A DNA stretch of 64,000 nt from Streblospio benedicti (taxonomy: Eukaryota; Annelida; Polychaeta; Spionida; Spionidae), in the NCBI GenBank assembly GCA_019095985.1, contig CM032659.1, positions 21,963,443 to 22,027,442 of the forward strand. The letters are read 5' to 3'. How positions within the stretch are numbered: the first letter of the stretch is position 1; each line of letters opens with the position of its first letter. Of this stretch, positions 1 through 12,390 are shown piece by piece. A program made the position numbers and the translations under genes. The notes beneath the pieces were generated by a model. It saw nothing but the letters and a program-made list of their open reading frames with translations. It was not told the origin of the DNA and ran no database searches.

Positions 1-895
1 CTGCCAGCACCATTTGCTTTGTTAAAACGTTGCACGGATGTACCATTCTCTAGCCTAGCATATGAGGGAGCATGTGGATTATTAACCGTACAATGCATAC
101 CAGGATCTATGAATAAATTGCCGGTATGGTTCAAGGAATTTCTCCCCAACCCACCGCTCAGCTGTATTCGTGCGTAAAAAAATAGGGGTGCACAGGTTTA
201 CATATCTTACACAAAAATATTTTAATTTACATCACATAAAAGGTGGCAGAAAATGTGAAGAACTCACTCAAAGGTAATATTCTTGTGACTATTGCCATTG
301 GTCGGTTTGCTTTGTGCTCTCTTCTTGTTACTTCTAACAGCTTTTGATGTGTCAATACGGTCACGTATTTGATCCTGGTGGTTTTCCTTCTTAACCTGCT
401 AAGAAACATTATTGCCCACTCAGATTTATTTTTAATTACAGACATTTTACTTATGTTTTGAGTAAACATTGCATGTCATTGCAAAAAATAGTTCACGTGT
501 ATAACAAAATTTCTTGTAAGATAATGATATCTCACCTGTTTATTTCTGCCAGTACTATTCACTTCGTTAAAATGTTGTGCCAATGTATCATTCTCTAACC
601 TAGCATATGAGGGAACATGTGGGTTATTAAACATGATCTACGAATAAATTGCTGGTATGGTTCAAGGAATTGCTCCACAACCACCGCTCAGCTGTATGGG
701 GGTGTAAAAATAATTAGGGGTGCACAGGTTTACATACATGTATCATGCACAAAAATATTTTAATTTACCTCACATAAAAGGTGGCAGAAAATGTGAAGAC
801 TCACTCAAAGGCATTATTCATGCAACTATTGCCATTGGTCGGTTTGCTTTGTGCTCTCTTCTTGTTACTTCTTACAGCTTTTGATGTGTCAATCT
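1..895. repeat. Imperfect direct duplication, two copies of about 350 bp
   Basis: Two related segments (about 1-360 and 547-895) share many blocks, for example CTAGCATATGAGGGA at both left ends and AAAGGTGGCAGAAAATGTGA at 238 and 777. The copies differ by many substitutions and small gaps, so the duplication is old. On the minus strand both contain short peptide-like stretches (NNPHAPSYARLENG in one, NNPHVPSYARLEN in the other), so the unit may derive from a coding segment or a mobile element that I do not recognise. No splice-bounded exon can be defended. Confidence 0.6.
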
Positions 896-1323
896 TCTCC
901 AGATCAATGTCAGGATCATGGACAAATTTAACAACTTTCACAATTCGTCTTTCTTCCATCTAATAGTACAACATAGAGACGAATTTGTGAGCAATGATTT
1001 CAAGCAGTTGTACTTCTAAAACCAGTTAAAATTCTCTATGATGTGCACGACAGTAACATTTTCTCTAGACGTATAAATATAACATGATACAGGGCTGTAG
1101 CTATATACAATTGTATGAGAGTAGGGAGGCAACTGCCTCCTATGTGTGTTTGTTGTTTTGTTTTTCTTAGGTTTTTTTCTTCTTGTTTGTAGTCCTGGCT
1201 ACGGCTCTGATGATATCAGCATAAAAGGAGACATTTAGAAATAATTTACTTCCCTGATAGCTAAGGTAATTTATGCTTAATTTTCCATTCTATCATTCCG
1301 TGCAAAAATCACTGCCAATAACC

Positions 1324-1347
1324 CACGCTGATTGGTCAATCAGCGTG
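1324..1347. promoter_or_regulatory. 24-bp palindrome with inverted CCAAT boxes
   Basis: The arms CACGCTGATTG and CAATCAGCGTG are perfect reverse complements around a GT centre, which places ATTGG and CCAAT-like boxes back to back. No gene is seen directly beside it, so a regulatory role is only a possibility. Confidence 0.3.
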
Positions 1348-1380
1348 CTAAATTATGCGATGGAATGAACGCTCCAGAGC

Positions 1381-1511
1381 GCGAGGAGACCACTACTATG
1401 GCGCTAGTCTAAACTCGTCACATTATCAATACAGCCGCTGACGTCGCAAGGCGTGTCCTGTGTAGTGGAGAGCAAAAGTTTAGACTAGCGCCGTAGTAAT
1501 GGTCTCCACGC
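1381..1511. repeat. 131-bp foldback with 35-bp inverted arms (MITE-like)
   Basis: The left arm (1381-1415, ending GGCGCTAGTCTAAACT) is matched in reverse by the right arm (1477-1511) with about three mismatches. The 61-bp centre shows no coding potential. This is the form of a small non-autonomous inverted-repeat element. No convincing target-site duplication was seen. Confidence 0.6.
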
Positions 1512-1615
1512 ACTCTTTTTTGGCAAAATTGACTTGCAATGAGAATGTTACAATATGATTTATTTTAAAATAAAATGGATTTTAGTCATGATAGAATGGT
1601 GATTGACCACTGTCA

Positions 1616-1715
1616 NNNNNNNNNNNNNNNNNNNNNNNNNNNNNNNNNNNNNNNNNNNNNNNNNNNNNNNNNNNNNNNNNNNNNNNNNNNNNNNNNNNNN
1701 NNNNNNNNNNNNNNN
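1616..1715. other. Assembly gap, exactly 100 N
   Basis: There are 100 consecutive N, the size commonly used for gaps of unknown length. The gap cuts the LINE fragment on its right, so the true distance across it is unknown. Confidence 0.98.
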
Positions 1716-1945
1716 CACTCGCAGCATCTCAAAACGGTTTTGAAGCAACAGTTGAAATTCATCCTCCTTTTGCATGAGTTCTTCGATGTTGATGTTGACA
1801 TTTCTTGGTCTCGTCATTTTTTGTCTTTCAAATCTCACTTTCATTTCTACCCTGCTTCTGACCATCCTGTGGTCGCTTCCAATATTCACCATTTGGATGA
1901 CATAGAGATCTTGAATGGTGTTTTTATACACAATCCATCGTATTA
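1716..1945 (-). mobile_element. Non-LTR retrotransposon (LINE) fragment, endonuclease end
   Basis: Read on the minus strand the segment encodes NIGSDHRMVRSRVEM followed by FERQKM and a downstream LLQNRFEML. The GSDHR(M/L)V motif is the conserved C-terminal end of the apurinic-type endonuclease of LINEs (RTE/CR1/Jockey-like, often annotated as craniofacial-development-protein-2-like), and the following segment resembles the linker toward reverse transcriptase. It is cut by the assembly gap, and no reverse transcriptase is visible beyond it. It is a short, 5' and 3' truncated relic. Confidence 0.7.
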
Positions 1946-3978
1946 GGGGTCATTTGTTGCTGTAAGCCATGTACTCTAACGGATATAGAGGGCCTAAATT
2001 TTGGTGCTTATGACTCGCTGAACTGAAGTTTGCTGTCGTCACAGACACTTCAATCGTGATTGCTCGTTTATTGCCGCGGTTTTTCTCACAAACTATATGG
2101 TATACATTAGAATATGAAGAGAGATTTAGGTGGCAATGGCTACTAAATTGTGCACTCATCCTAAGGATTATAGATTAACATAGCGAGAACATTTTGCAGT
2201 TCATGAAAGCGACTACCTGTCTAATGAGGAAACTTGTGGCATATTCATTGTTCTTATTTAGAGGGGGCCCCTTTAGAGATCATACTGTCATTGTACTACC
2301 CTCGTTTGTTGTGATAGAACACTAATAATAAATTGTGGTACATGTCCATTAAGATAGATTGATGAGGACTTCCAGATTTTTATGGGCTAAAGTTTCAACT
2401 TACTCCGTGTAGAGAGCAATATCCGGTCTCCATATTCTTGTGGGGATTATACTAAATTGTTCGATGTTGTCATAGTCCACTGGATTCCATTGCAATGTCA
2501 CATCATGCCAGCTCTGAAAGGTGATTGAAAATATGAGCTACAGAGGTCTACATAGTAATGCGCTTTAAGAGTGTGCTTGTTTCAGTAGAACAAGAGAAAG
2601 AACAGGAGCTTTGATTGTAATACATCTGGCGTTTCAACCTAGTGAGACATAAACACAGAATGTTGATCATATGAATTGTGGTTCCTTTTGTGGATATTTT
2701 GGATATGTTGATTATAACGCATTGTTGGACCTCTACACTATTATTTGATAGAATTATAGTCGTAACAATATGAGAAGCAATGCGCTATTTAGAACCCATC
2801 ATATATAATGTTTGATGTCGGACTATGGGGAATAGAAACATCTTTGATTTGCTGGTCCCTGTTAAAATAAGATATTACCTTATTATGCCTTTGGGCCATT
2901 GGGTATTTGTACCAACAGACTATACTTCCAACAGACTATATATCACCGCAGATAAAAAGTTTATTATCATTGTTTAAAAAATGGAGTTTACTTGTTTATT
3001 TGTATTAGTGGAGTGCGTCTAAAGATGACTACTGATTGACTACTACATAAAGACTGACCTCAATTAGCACAGTTACAGTTACTTTCTTACCACAGTTAAC
3101 GGTCACTTCCTTTGTTTGGATTTAGGAGGAAAAATGTTCACTTTGGCTCCGGTTTCGCCACTACCACGCCTTTATATTGTTATGAGTCTTTTACGACTTC
3201 CAATCATTGGTTCCCATGCTGTTCTTATCTCAAATTTCCACATTCGCATAGTTTTAATGGTAGGAGATTGTAATGCAGTTATCTTTGCCATCTGCATTGT
3301 GTTTAGCCGTTTGGGGTACCTGTCTATCAAGTTGTGGTATGGTGCACCCCAACCAGTTATTCCAGTCGACAACATCACTTATGCTAGCAGTTGACAGCAT
3401 ATCCATATGTCTCTAATTCACATAAGTATCAAGACAAAAAACAATATGTGGAGTAACCACTCACCATTCTCAGCCAATACCCGGCCGTCATTTGCTGGCT
3501 CTTTTCATCCTGGGTAAATAAAACATTCCAGAAAGGTTCAAACGGATCAATAATAATGGTTTCACATATTGAACAGATTCACTGGATTTCTTATTGTACA
3601 ATACTATGTATATTCATTTTGAGAAACATCCTTTATGCTTGCTTTATCAAATAAATCAAGTATAAAGGATTTTTTTAATGAATATATCGTATTATTATTA
3701 ATAATAGTTTCAGCTTGGTATTGCCTATTATACTATAAACAATAAAGAAGATGTTTTGAAATCAACCTTTCTATCAAAAAATATTTCTTTAATTTTTCAA
3801 ACGCATTCGAAGAGCTTACTCTCGTACCCACTCCACCAAATTGAAATGCATAATTGACATGACCAAGCAACTTTGTAAACATATTCAAGGTTGTCAAAAC
3901 TTGGACCAAATGATATTATAACCACAAAACAGAAAAAGACGCATAGGAAGTATGTCCCAGTAAAGGTATATGCCTCAC
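1946..3978. other. No recognised gene
   Basis: AT-rich sequence. An open stretch at 3116-3394 (plus) and its antisense at 3172-3378 show no family resemblance and no paired splice signals that I trust. Later exons of the receptor exon at 3979-4145 should lie here or further left on the minus strand, but I could not recognise any. Confidence 0.4.
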
Positions 3979-4145
3979 AATGTCGATGATTTGCTGCAGC
4001 GCCATATCAAAGGTGACTGTGACCGTATCGTTGAGGTTTGCAATAGGCCGCACATCCGGCTCGTAGCCAGACAGCAGCTCTTCGATGAGCACAGCCTGGC
4101 GCCGGGACGTCAGCGATGGGGACGTAGAGGACACCAGAGCGGAGG
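3979..4145 (-). CDS. Nicotinic-type Cys-loop receptor, N-terminal exon (partial gene)
   Basis: The minus-strand exon is bounded by an acceptor (TTGCTCAG) and a donor (GACATT then gtgagg). It encodes a peptide containing LIEELLSGYEPDVRPIANL, then DTVTVTFDMALQQIIDI. This is the start of the extracellular ligand-binding domain of nicotinic acetylcholine receptor subunits: the family pattern is a short helix, a Y-x-x-x-x-RP turn, then the beta strand V-x-V-x-F-x-x-x-L-x-Q-I-I-D. The exon length (167 nt) and the end at IID(V/I) fit the family's second coding exon. It is locally GC-rich and conserved, unlike its surroundings. No signal-peptide exon or later exons (Cys loop, M1-M4) were found. It may be one exon of a gene with long introns extending left out of the window, or an isolated remnant. 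Confidence 0.7.
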
Positions 4146-4740
4146 CTGAGCAAGATCAGGTTATGAGTGAAGGGTAGAAAAGAACGAGTAGGAATGGTGC
4201 AGAACACAGTGATATCTATGTTCTTGGACACGATTTTAAAACGTGGCCTAAACAGTGTTTAGTAAGCACAATACAGTATATTTCTTTGAAAACAACATTT
4301 CTTTGTATATCTTTATATCAGTATACGCAATTCATTATTTCTTACCTAAACACACGTCATTTACACGTATATTTTTAGATAATGCATTTTGTTATCATGT
4401 TTTTACCTTTGACAATGTGACGTGTTTCGAGACACAGACGTGTTTTGAGGGGGATTTCCCAACACGCCATGCTTGTATTTATTGTCCATGTTTAGCTTTC
4501 GCTATAGATTATAGTCTTTCAGATACCGAATTTCAGATTAAACATTTCAGCAAGTCTTGCTTAGTATAAGTTAAAAGTGAAAAAAAGTTCGGCTAATTTG
4601 GTTACAAGATGAAGACTAACATTTGAAATATTGATAAGGCATGTGGGGTAACGTAACCCATTTTCGGCCCTCTAAGAATCCGGCCCCTGAATTAAAAACT
4701 GTATTTTTTTACGCTCATATCATATGATAGATGCTAATTA

Positions 4741-5640
4741 GAAATACAGAACATTTGTCTTGGCTACAAGACAAGTACAAGGAGGCCACACAGGACAGGC
4801 CATAGTAGATTGTTTAGTCGAGGTTGAGCATGAATTTAACATTAACTCATTGGCTGGTTTAACAACTGACAATGCAGAAAATATGAAGTCTGCAGCAAAC
4901 ATGCTGGACATCTCTCATCATCAGTGTTTCTCTCACACCCTGCAGCTAGCCATCAATGATGGCTTGAAAGCAGAGGCAATTAAGAAGGCCCTCGCAGAAG
5001 GCAGCAATCTAGTGAGGCATTTCAATATGTCGTGCACAACAAATGCTACGTTGAAAAACCAGCAGGATGGTGAGCCAAAGTTACTTATCCAATCAGTTCC
5101 CAAACGCTGGAATAGTGAGTTCTATATGGCAAACAGGTTGATGGATCTCCGAATTCCGATATTCAAAGTGTTAATTGATGTGGACATTATCGGCATTATT
5201 GGAGGCTTGATTCCAGCTCAATCTGGAGACCTGAATGCAAGCAAAAAAAGTTGAGTGTTATTCCGAGCCAGATGATATATTCACGTGTCTTATAGGAGAC
5301 GTGAGTGTGGAGTCTCCGTTAAAAAATGAGGTAGAGACATACTCATTGGAGCTGGTGAATGCAGGGTGCAGTTTCCTTCTAGACTGGTGGAGGAATAATG
5401 ACGTTAGATATCCCAATCTTGCTCCTTTGGTAAGAAAGATTTTGAGCATTTCTGCCACTGAGGTTGCATCAGAACGTATGTTCTCAACAACTGGCAATAA
5501 TGCAGTGAGCAAGCTGAGAAGTCAGCTCTCTGAGGATAAAGCGGATGCCATATTATTCTTTCCACAAGAATTATGAAGGAAACAGTGACAAACGAAAAAG
5601 AGAGTTGACAGATAAGGAACTGCCAGCTAAGAGACTTTGC
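4741..5640 (+). mobile_element. hAT-superfamily transposase relic
   Basis: The first block (about 4760-5254) encodes LAGLTTDNAENMKSAANML and the HHQCFSHTLQLAINDGLK segment typical of the RNase-H-like catalytic core of ZBED/hAT transposases (the conserved C-F-x-H-x-L-x-L). The second block (about 5290-5576) is the hAT C-terminal dimerisation domain: FLLDWWRNNDVRYPNLAPL, then ILSISATEVASERMFSTTG. The two blocks are in different frames and are joined after an internal deletion that removes most of the core between them. The N-terminal BED finger is absent. It cannot encode an active transposase. Confidence 0.85.
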
Positions 5641-6517
5641 AAAGATTAGTTTGTATCCCAGTTGTGAGTTGATAAAAGAGACTTCATTAAAAAAAATACG
5701 TGTTCAATGGAAGTGTTACTAGGATTTTGGATCTAAGATTGTGTATGTGTGAATTTTATACAATTGGTGTGCCTAATGGTTTTGTATATAAAACCAAAAT
5801 AAATGTTCAGTAAACAAATCAGAAGAGTTTTTAATTATCAAGTTGTAATTTTGATTGCTAAATTCATATTATGGGCTGAAGGAAGATAAGGTTAAATCAA
5901 CGTCGACCGGTGGTAGTGAACCATGCTTGTTCTAACAAAACCACACTAATTTGCGGTAAGTCCAAGCAAAACAACGTGATTCTTGTAATTTTCTTTGTTT
6001 TCAAAGTGTTGGTCATTGTTTTAGTAGTATTTCGACAGTAGAATTGCAAAATATTTTGACATAATTGTGACTCACGGGTACCCGGATACGGGTCGGGTAC
6101 AGCTAGCCAAGAACCCGGATTAAAAAATCTGTAACCGTTCGACCTAATGTTTTTGACAATAAGCCATTTATGTCAATTCGTTTTCTCATGAAATTAAAAC
6201 TGTAATATCATATCGGATTTATATTAGCGTCCACTTAATACACACCAGATTAATTACCAGGTATATTTGTGTTTAGCTTTTATGACATAATTTCATAATT
6301 CAGTTACCTTATTTGCTATTTGTTTTTAATCATTATCTATTGAAAACGAGCTATTGTTTATTTGTAGGACAATACATAATATACTGTATTGCTTGAGTTT
6401 TGTATATAGATATACAAACCAGTAATAAACAAATTAAGGTAGTCTAATCCTTATTCAATATCATGAATATGGCGATGAATAATGGTTCACATATTCAAAG
6501 ATCATCACGCTGACTGT
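5641..6517. other. No gene seen; possible outer part of a hAT relic
   Basis: AT-rich sequence with a short block at 6070-6125 rich in ACCCGGATACGGGT-type motifs, as found in subterminal regions of some hAT elements. I could not pair it with a left terminus. No exon is supported. Confidence 0.3.
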
Positions 6518-6525
6518 CTGGGTAT

Positions 6526-8168
6526 CAGTGAACAGCGCGGGACTGAAATATTGGTCCCGCCCCGCATTTGTCCTGCAATGTGATGTCCACTCCCGCCCCG
6601 CTCCCACGATGGTTTCCGATATTCTGTCCACTCCCGCCCCACTCCCGCACTTGTTATGCCCAATCCTGCCCCTCTCCCGCAACAATTTTTATATTCATCC
6701 CGCAACAGTCCCGCAAGTCCCGCATCCATATTTGATCTTCCCGCAACAGTCCTGCAATAGTTGTAGATGGATTGTGATTAATGTGTACCCCTGACCTCAT
6801 TTATTTTATCAATTACTTTTCAAGCTGTGTAATTGAAACTTTCAACAACTGACATTCTATTGACATGTATCAGAATACAACCAGAAGCTCATTATTCATT
6901 GACTTCATTTGAACCAAATGAAACAAAACTGAAACATATTTTTTAACAAATATGCATTATTTCTTGAAGAAAAACATACACATTAACATAAAAATAAGAT
7001 AAAACAAACAGTGACAGTATAGCTCAATTGATCTTTATGAATACATATCATAAGGGAAGTTTCCTTAACAGGGAGATACCACATGGACAATTTGCACTGT
7101 ACATTAATGGTCAACATCTCCAGTTGATTGTCTCTTCATAAAAAGTAATTCACATATATGGCTAACTGACCACTTGACTGACACTACTTGCACTGAATAC
7201 AAAAGCCCAGTTAAGCAAATACTGGTGATTGTTTACTTTCAATGCAATTATAGCTAACTGACCACTTGACTGACCATGACACAGGTCTAACCTGCTAACT
7301 GACTAACTGCTATTTAAGTTCACTTATGTTTATTTACTTAGCATTTTCTGACTAGTTATAGAGGTAATTGTGAAAGGCACCCTACAGTGACAGTTAATTT
7401 TACAATATCAAAACCAGCAATCCACTGTTCTTTTTATTTGCTGAGCAAGAGAAAGTTTGGCAACTTTTTAATGCTTGTCTGAATCTATGATTGCTTTCTT
7501 ATGTTACAATTAGGTAAATTACTTCTCATGTGGGAGAATATCTATTTTTGATAGTGTTTGCTTTACGTAATTATTGACTGGGACAATTATCCCTGCAAAC
7601 AAAATTCAACCATTGGTCACTACTATTGAAGGTAATTAATATGCATTATGCAAATCAACCATTGGCTAATTGAGAATGTCTAAGCCCTGTGAATTAAGCC
7701 TAGTTCTCAATAAGATCTTTTTTTTAAAAATTAAGCATAGTTCTCAATAAGATTTGTAAATGTATCTTGATTTGTGAAGAGTTAACATTGGATTTCAACA
7801 GTGATTGTACTGTCATGTATAAATATTGTCGCGACATGATTAGATATTGTTCAATTTTGTCCCACATCTTTCGCTATCAAGGTACTGTAGCTGGACTTTC
7901 ATGGAACTACTATGAAGATCTAAGTGTTATGAGGATTGACAAAATCCACACCGTTTTATTTTTCGCGGGACTATTGCGGGACTATCTCAGGATTGTCGTG
8001 GGAAGATGTCTCGCAAAAATCCCACAAGTTGACAATGTGACCACTCCCGCCCCACTCCCGCCAGTTTTGTGACCACTCCCACCCCACTCCCGCAGGAAAA
8101 TCTCGCGGGATCCCAGTCCCGCCCCGCGGGAGTCCCGCGGGACTCCCGCAGTCCCGCGCAGTACACTG
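6526..8168. mobile_element. Non-autonomous hAT element, complete, with 8-bp TSD
   Basis: The left terminus reads CAGTGAACAGCGCGGGACTG. The right terminus, reverse-complemented, reads CAGTGTACTGCGCGGGACTG, giving a 20-bp terminal inverted repeat with two mismatches and the CA(G)TG start usual in hAT elements. It is flanked by a perfect 8-bp direct repeat CTGGGTAT (6518-6525 and 8169-8176), the target-site duplication length of hAT. Both ends carry subterminal arrays of degenerate CCCGCCCC / TCCCGCAACAG motifs (6540-6760 and 7970-8160), probable transposase binding sites. The AT-rich interior of about 1.2 kb contains no transposase. The perfect TSD indicates a relatively recent insertion. Confidence 0.92.
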
Positions 8169-8176
8169 CTGGGTAT

Positions 8177-10080
8177 TAATAGTCTCTCTGCGATAGCGAC
8201 TTTATGCGTGAACAGATTATTTTTAAAGAACAAAATAGCGGAATCCATTCATCGAGGGATTTGCATATGTGTTGCCTTACACTATATACAGCCACCTCCG
8301 TTTAGAATGTAGGTACATGCACAAGTATTCATCCACAGTACCTCCTAATCAGTACATAAGCTAGGGACCCTTTCGTACCCCAAGGGTGTGACTTTTGTGA
8401 TATATTTTTATCCACTTGGTATTTTTTATTTTCCTTCTAAGTAGCTCTCACCGTATATCTTGACATTATCAGGACTGAACATTATTAGGTGTCTAAAGTT
8501 ATGACATACATTACGGAGAAATATTTGATCAGGGTCCACACAGACCCCACGCCCGTTGTGAACCGATAATGCAAGGTTCACCGAAACGTTTTTGGATTGG
8601 AGTCCTTTTAGGAACTTGTCGGCCCATTATCAGGTGTCAAGATTATTTCATTAGATTAAATATAAGGGTACGCTTTGACACAGTCTTGATTATCATATCA
8701 ATATATTTATATTACAGAAAGATGACCAATTTACTAATCAACGTGTTTTGATTGATGTGCTGATGATGGTTAATAATCCCTTCGCTTTACAGGATTGTGA
8801 TAAGCACGACCATTGAGGCCCAACGTATATATAAACATGAGCTACCACAGTGATATACCCTACGGGAGTCCATCTCTATATATGTAGATTGGGACTCAAT
8901 GATTGTCGTCTACAGTACATGTAGGCCTCCTGCGTGTGCACAATATAAATCGTCGGCCAGTTACATCATATATCAGAAACACTGTTTTAAACACAGACTA
9001 AGTACAAGAGTAATGAGTCTTATTCGTTTGTATAGTGTGTTTATATTACGACAAAGCACGCGCTTCTTCTTTGCTTGGGTCACTGGAGACATCATTTTGT
9101 CACACTGAAAGCGTTTTTAAATTCTAAATGAAATACAGGTAAAACCAAAACCCAAATATTTGATAGAGTATGAACAGAGTATCACTGTAATTCTCTCTAC
9201 AATTAACATTATAACCACAATAATAAATACTAATTATTGTAACACAACAAACCCGTCCATATCCTCAAAGTAAGGCCTATCGCACTCAAAATATAGATGT
9301 TCATAATATTCGTCTACAGCCATAAAAACAAGAACACCTCACACAATGTTTACTCCAATGAAGTCACTTTATCTTACATTTTAGTCTTTATACCGCATAC
9401 ATATGAATTACAACTAAGGTTTTCAATATAAAGATTTGACCTTGCAAAGGCCCTGTGACCGTTAAACGCCACTGATTGTAACTAGTCCATGACGATGGTG
9501 AACAATGGGTTTCCTCAGGAAACAGTTCTGACCACGAGATTATGATGGTACATTTACCTCCTTACGAGTGTTGTTTTTGTTCATATCATTTTAATAGCAT
9601 ATCTCTATCTATATTAATTCTCTTAGCTTAAGTCTATAACAAACGGTATATCGTCGGTTTTCAGTTATTGGTTGCTACGTAAAGGGATCAGGTGATATCA
9701 CATAGACCTGAAATATATTTGGTGCCATAATGCTTATAATTATCTTTACTATTATCACATCACATATGACGGACTCAACGTTTTCCTGTAATTAGACTCT
9801 ATGTTATTAAAGCTACTTTGTGTAAGAATTAAAATCAAATGTAAAATTACATGAAATAGGAGAAACCGTTATAACATCCATGTAAAAACAAAATGTGTCA
9901 TATTAAAATGTTTATTGAGTATGATGTACATCCACATACAATACAATTCAATTGAGGATCTATATAAACTAAATTCCACTAAATGTTCGTGTACGCTTGT
10001 AGGCCTCCTTAAACAAATGGTGCTTTAGTTGGGATTTAAAGGATACAAGAGTTTTGGATTGTCGAGTGGACAGTGGAAGC
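8177..10080. other. No recognised gene
   Basis: AT-rich intergenic sequence without splice-bounded exons or protein similarity. The block at 9900-10075 has the look of the tail of an interspersed repeat, but no boundaries can be fixed. Confidence 0.4.
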
Positions 10081-10237
10081 CATGAGCACTTGCATCATAC
10101 AAAGCTTATACAGTGAGACCTACAATAAATGATTCTTTTCTACTAGAATGTTTACATATATAAGAAACATTCTAGTAGAAAAGAATCATTTATTGTAGGT
10201 CTCACTGTATAAGACTTGTATGATGCAAGTGCTCATG
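10081..10237. repeat. Near-perfect long hairpin: 73-bp arms, 11-bp loop
   Basis: The left arm 10081-10153 and right arm 10165-10237 are reverse complements at 71 of 73 positions, with the loop ACATATATAAG between them. Transcribed RNA would form a very stable stem. The arms contain ACAGTGAGACCTACAATAAA, related to the CAGTAAAACCTC-type inverted-repeat elements elsewhere in the window. It is most likely a foldback mobile element. A snap-back assembly artefact or a small-RNA precursor are alternatives. Confidence 0.85.
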
Positions 10238-10997
10238 GTGGAAGCTAGCTTATTCCATAACCATTACTGATATTTACAGTTGAAATTAATAACCATAGCA
10301 TTAAGATGTGCTTGTTATAATTGGACATTATCAGGATGGAAGTCGTTCATATTCTCTTATCATCACCCTATTTGAAGCCATAAACAGCGGACAAATATGT
10401 GGAAGCTATTTCGAATTTGTGTCACAAATTATGTGCTATGTCAACGTAGCTATTTCAACTTATTCATAATTTTGATGTGATTATTGACTATATGGTGTGG
10501 TAGAAATGCTCATGCACAATTAAATTCTGTATTATTTAGAACGTGTTCTTTGTGCCCAGTACATGTCATGCATAAATACAGTATAGATATCATGTTGAAT
10601 TAAGTGTGTATCTAGGTACATTTGAATCTTTAAAATATTACTACAAAGAGTTTATATACAATGTATTAACTTAATACGAAAACATTTGCTATGAATTTCT
10701 GATACATTGTGATTGATATTTACATCAATTTTTCATTGCATTGTGGGGTATATGTTTACCAGTGTGCTTTTGAAATAATATAAATGAAGAATACGGTGTA
10801 GCTGCATACATGTACCTCTACATTAGACTATTGACCTATATTAGACTGTATGAAGGAACGTGACTTGATCCATAAAATTAGGCTACATCAGATCATTACT
10901 ACAATAGTGGTGTGAACCATTTCTGAATAGTGCAATGCATTAGGTAGATTTTTGCGATCAACAAATAGTCAATTAACCTACAACACATAATCTTACA

Positions 10998-12390
10998 ATG
11001 TTTCTAAATGTGAATTATCTTATGCTTATGATTGTGGTTACTTATAACAACGGTAAGTGTGAACATATTGTGAATAACAGGTTTTTGGAAAAGGGGGCCC
11101 ACTTAAGGGAAAGGGGGCGCACTTAAGGATGCCCCCCCCCCTTGGATCTACCTATGAATAATATCTATGTGTTTGGAACATTCATTATACCTACTAAAAT
11201 GATGAACATAGACCATTGGTACATAATATTTTAGGTATTTCATATGGGGAAGAATATTGTAATGCTAATACATTTTCTCCTCGCTGTGGTGATGAGGAGG
11301 TGATTGTGATGGAAACAGCACATTATGGAAGGATGAAAATAGGGGAATGTGTGCAGAAGGCATATGGCGTCATAGGTTGTCAGGAAGGTAAATACTTAGT
11401 GACAATGTGTTATCCTTATAAGTATGGTCTTGAATGAAAGATTACAATATGTAGTTCATTTTGATTAAAATAGAGCTATAAATATATACTTCAATGTATT
11501 TGATGACCTGACTTAAATGTTATCAATCATGAAATTGCATTATAATCTGTTATGTTGCAGATGTTTTAAGTCATCTTGATTCTCAATGTTCTGGACTCTC
11601 TGTGTGTAAACTATTTGTAGCAGAATTTGATTCAATCACAAACCCATGCAATGATAATGAATTTAAAAGCTATTTAGATGCATCATATCGTTGTCTGAAA
11701 GGTAAATATTATTTTATGCAAAACGTTGATTGCTTCATTATCTTTGATTTGCAGATGTTTTGATAGATCTGGATAGGGAGTGTTCAGGATTAGCAAACTG
11801 CCAGTTTGATGTCGCAGATTTTGATGATATCCATAACCCTTGTAATGACAATGAATTTAAGAATTACCTAGATGCAAGTTTCACTTGTGAACAAGGTACA
11901 CACTATGTTTAACATTATAGTATTCAAATTGCAGTTCATTCTATTTCTAGTGTGTTATATTAAAATAATCTGTGAATTTGATAAATCTATATGTTTTATT
12001 AAAACTATGACCTACCATTTATTTTAGTGTATGTCCCATCGAGTCATCAATGTTATCAGAATGAAAAGGAAATTGCAGTTACTCAAGACTTAGGCCATTT
12101 GTCAATTAAAAATAGTGCTTGTGTTGGCTCTGTACTTTTGCTTCAAGCCCAAGCAGGGCAAAAGGTATAGTATGAGACCATGAGCTATAAGGAGTTGACT
12201 ATCTAAGGTAAGCATTAAGTGACATGTGAGACTTGGAATGAAGACGAAGTAAATACATATTTCGGTAAGTTAACCCTGCTATCAAACATTTGAATCTAAC
12301 CAACATTTAAAACTACACATACTTATTATTATATATTGTATCATGCATGTTTTACTTCAGATACGGTTTGGTGAACAAGGTATTGGATGA
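10998..12390 (+). CDS. Lectin gene A: secreted SUEL-type lectin with duplicated C-terminal half-domain
   Basis: The exons read as 10998-11052 (signal peptide, MFLNVNYLMLMIVVTYNN), 11235-11387, 11561-11701, 11755-11895, 12028-12164 and a small tail exon 12361-12390, about 218 residues. All junctions are GT-AG and in phase. Exon 2 is the N-terminal half of a SUEL galactose/rhamnose-binding lectin domain (VIVMETAHYGRMKIGECV, the family YGR motif). Exons 3 and 4 each encode the C-terminal half (LDSQCSGLSVC, then NPCNDNEFKSYLDASYRC, matching the family DPC..T.KYL motif). Exon 5 is a Cys-containing module ending AQAGQK. The canonical domain has one half of each kind, so the second C-half is extra. 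If the donor directly after GQK is not used, the frame stops two codons later (stop ends 12170). The product is likely extracellular, in carbohydrate recognition or immunity; the ligand is unknown. Confidence 0.8.
11076..11158. repeat. Fragment of GGCAGATCC-family short repeat in intron 1 of lectin A
   Basis: TTTTTGGAAAAGGGGGCCC ... CCCCCCCTTGGATCTACCTATG matches the ends of similar repeats at 35628-35775 and 53994-54175. A shortened internal duplication (AAGGGGGCSCACTTAAGG) occurs twice. Confidence 0.6.
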
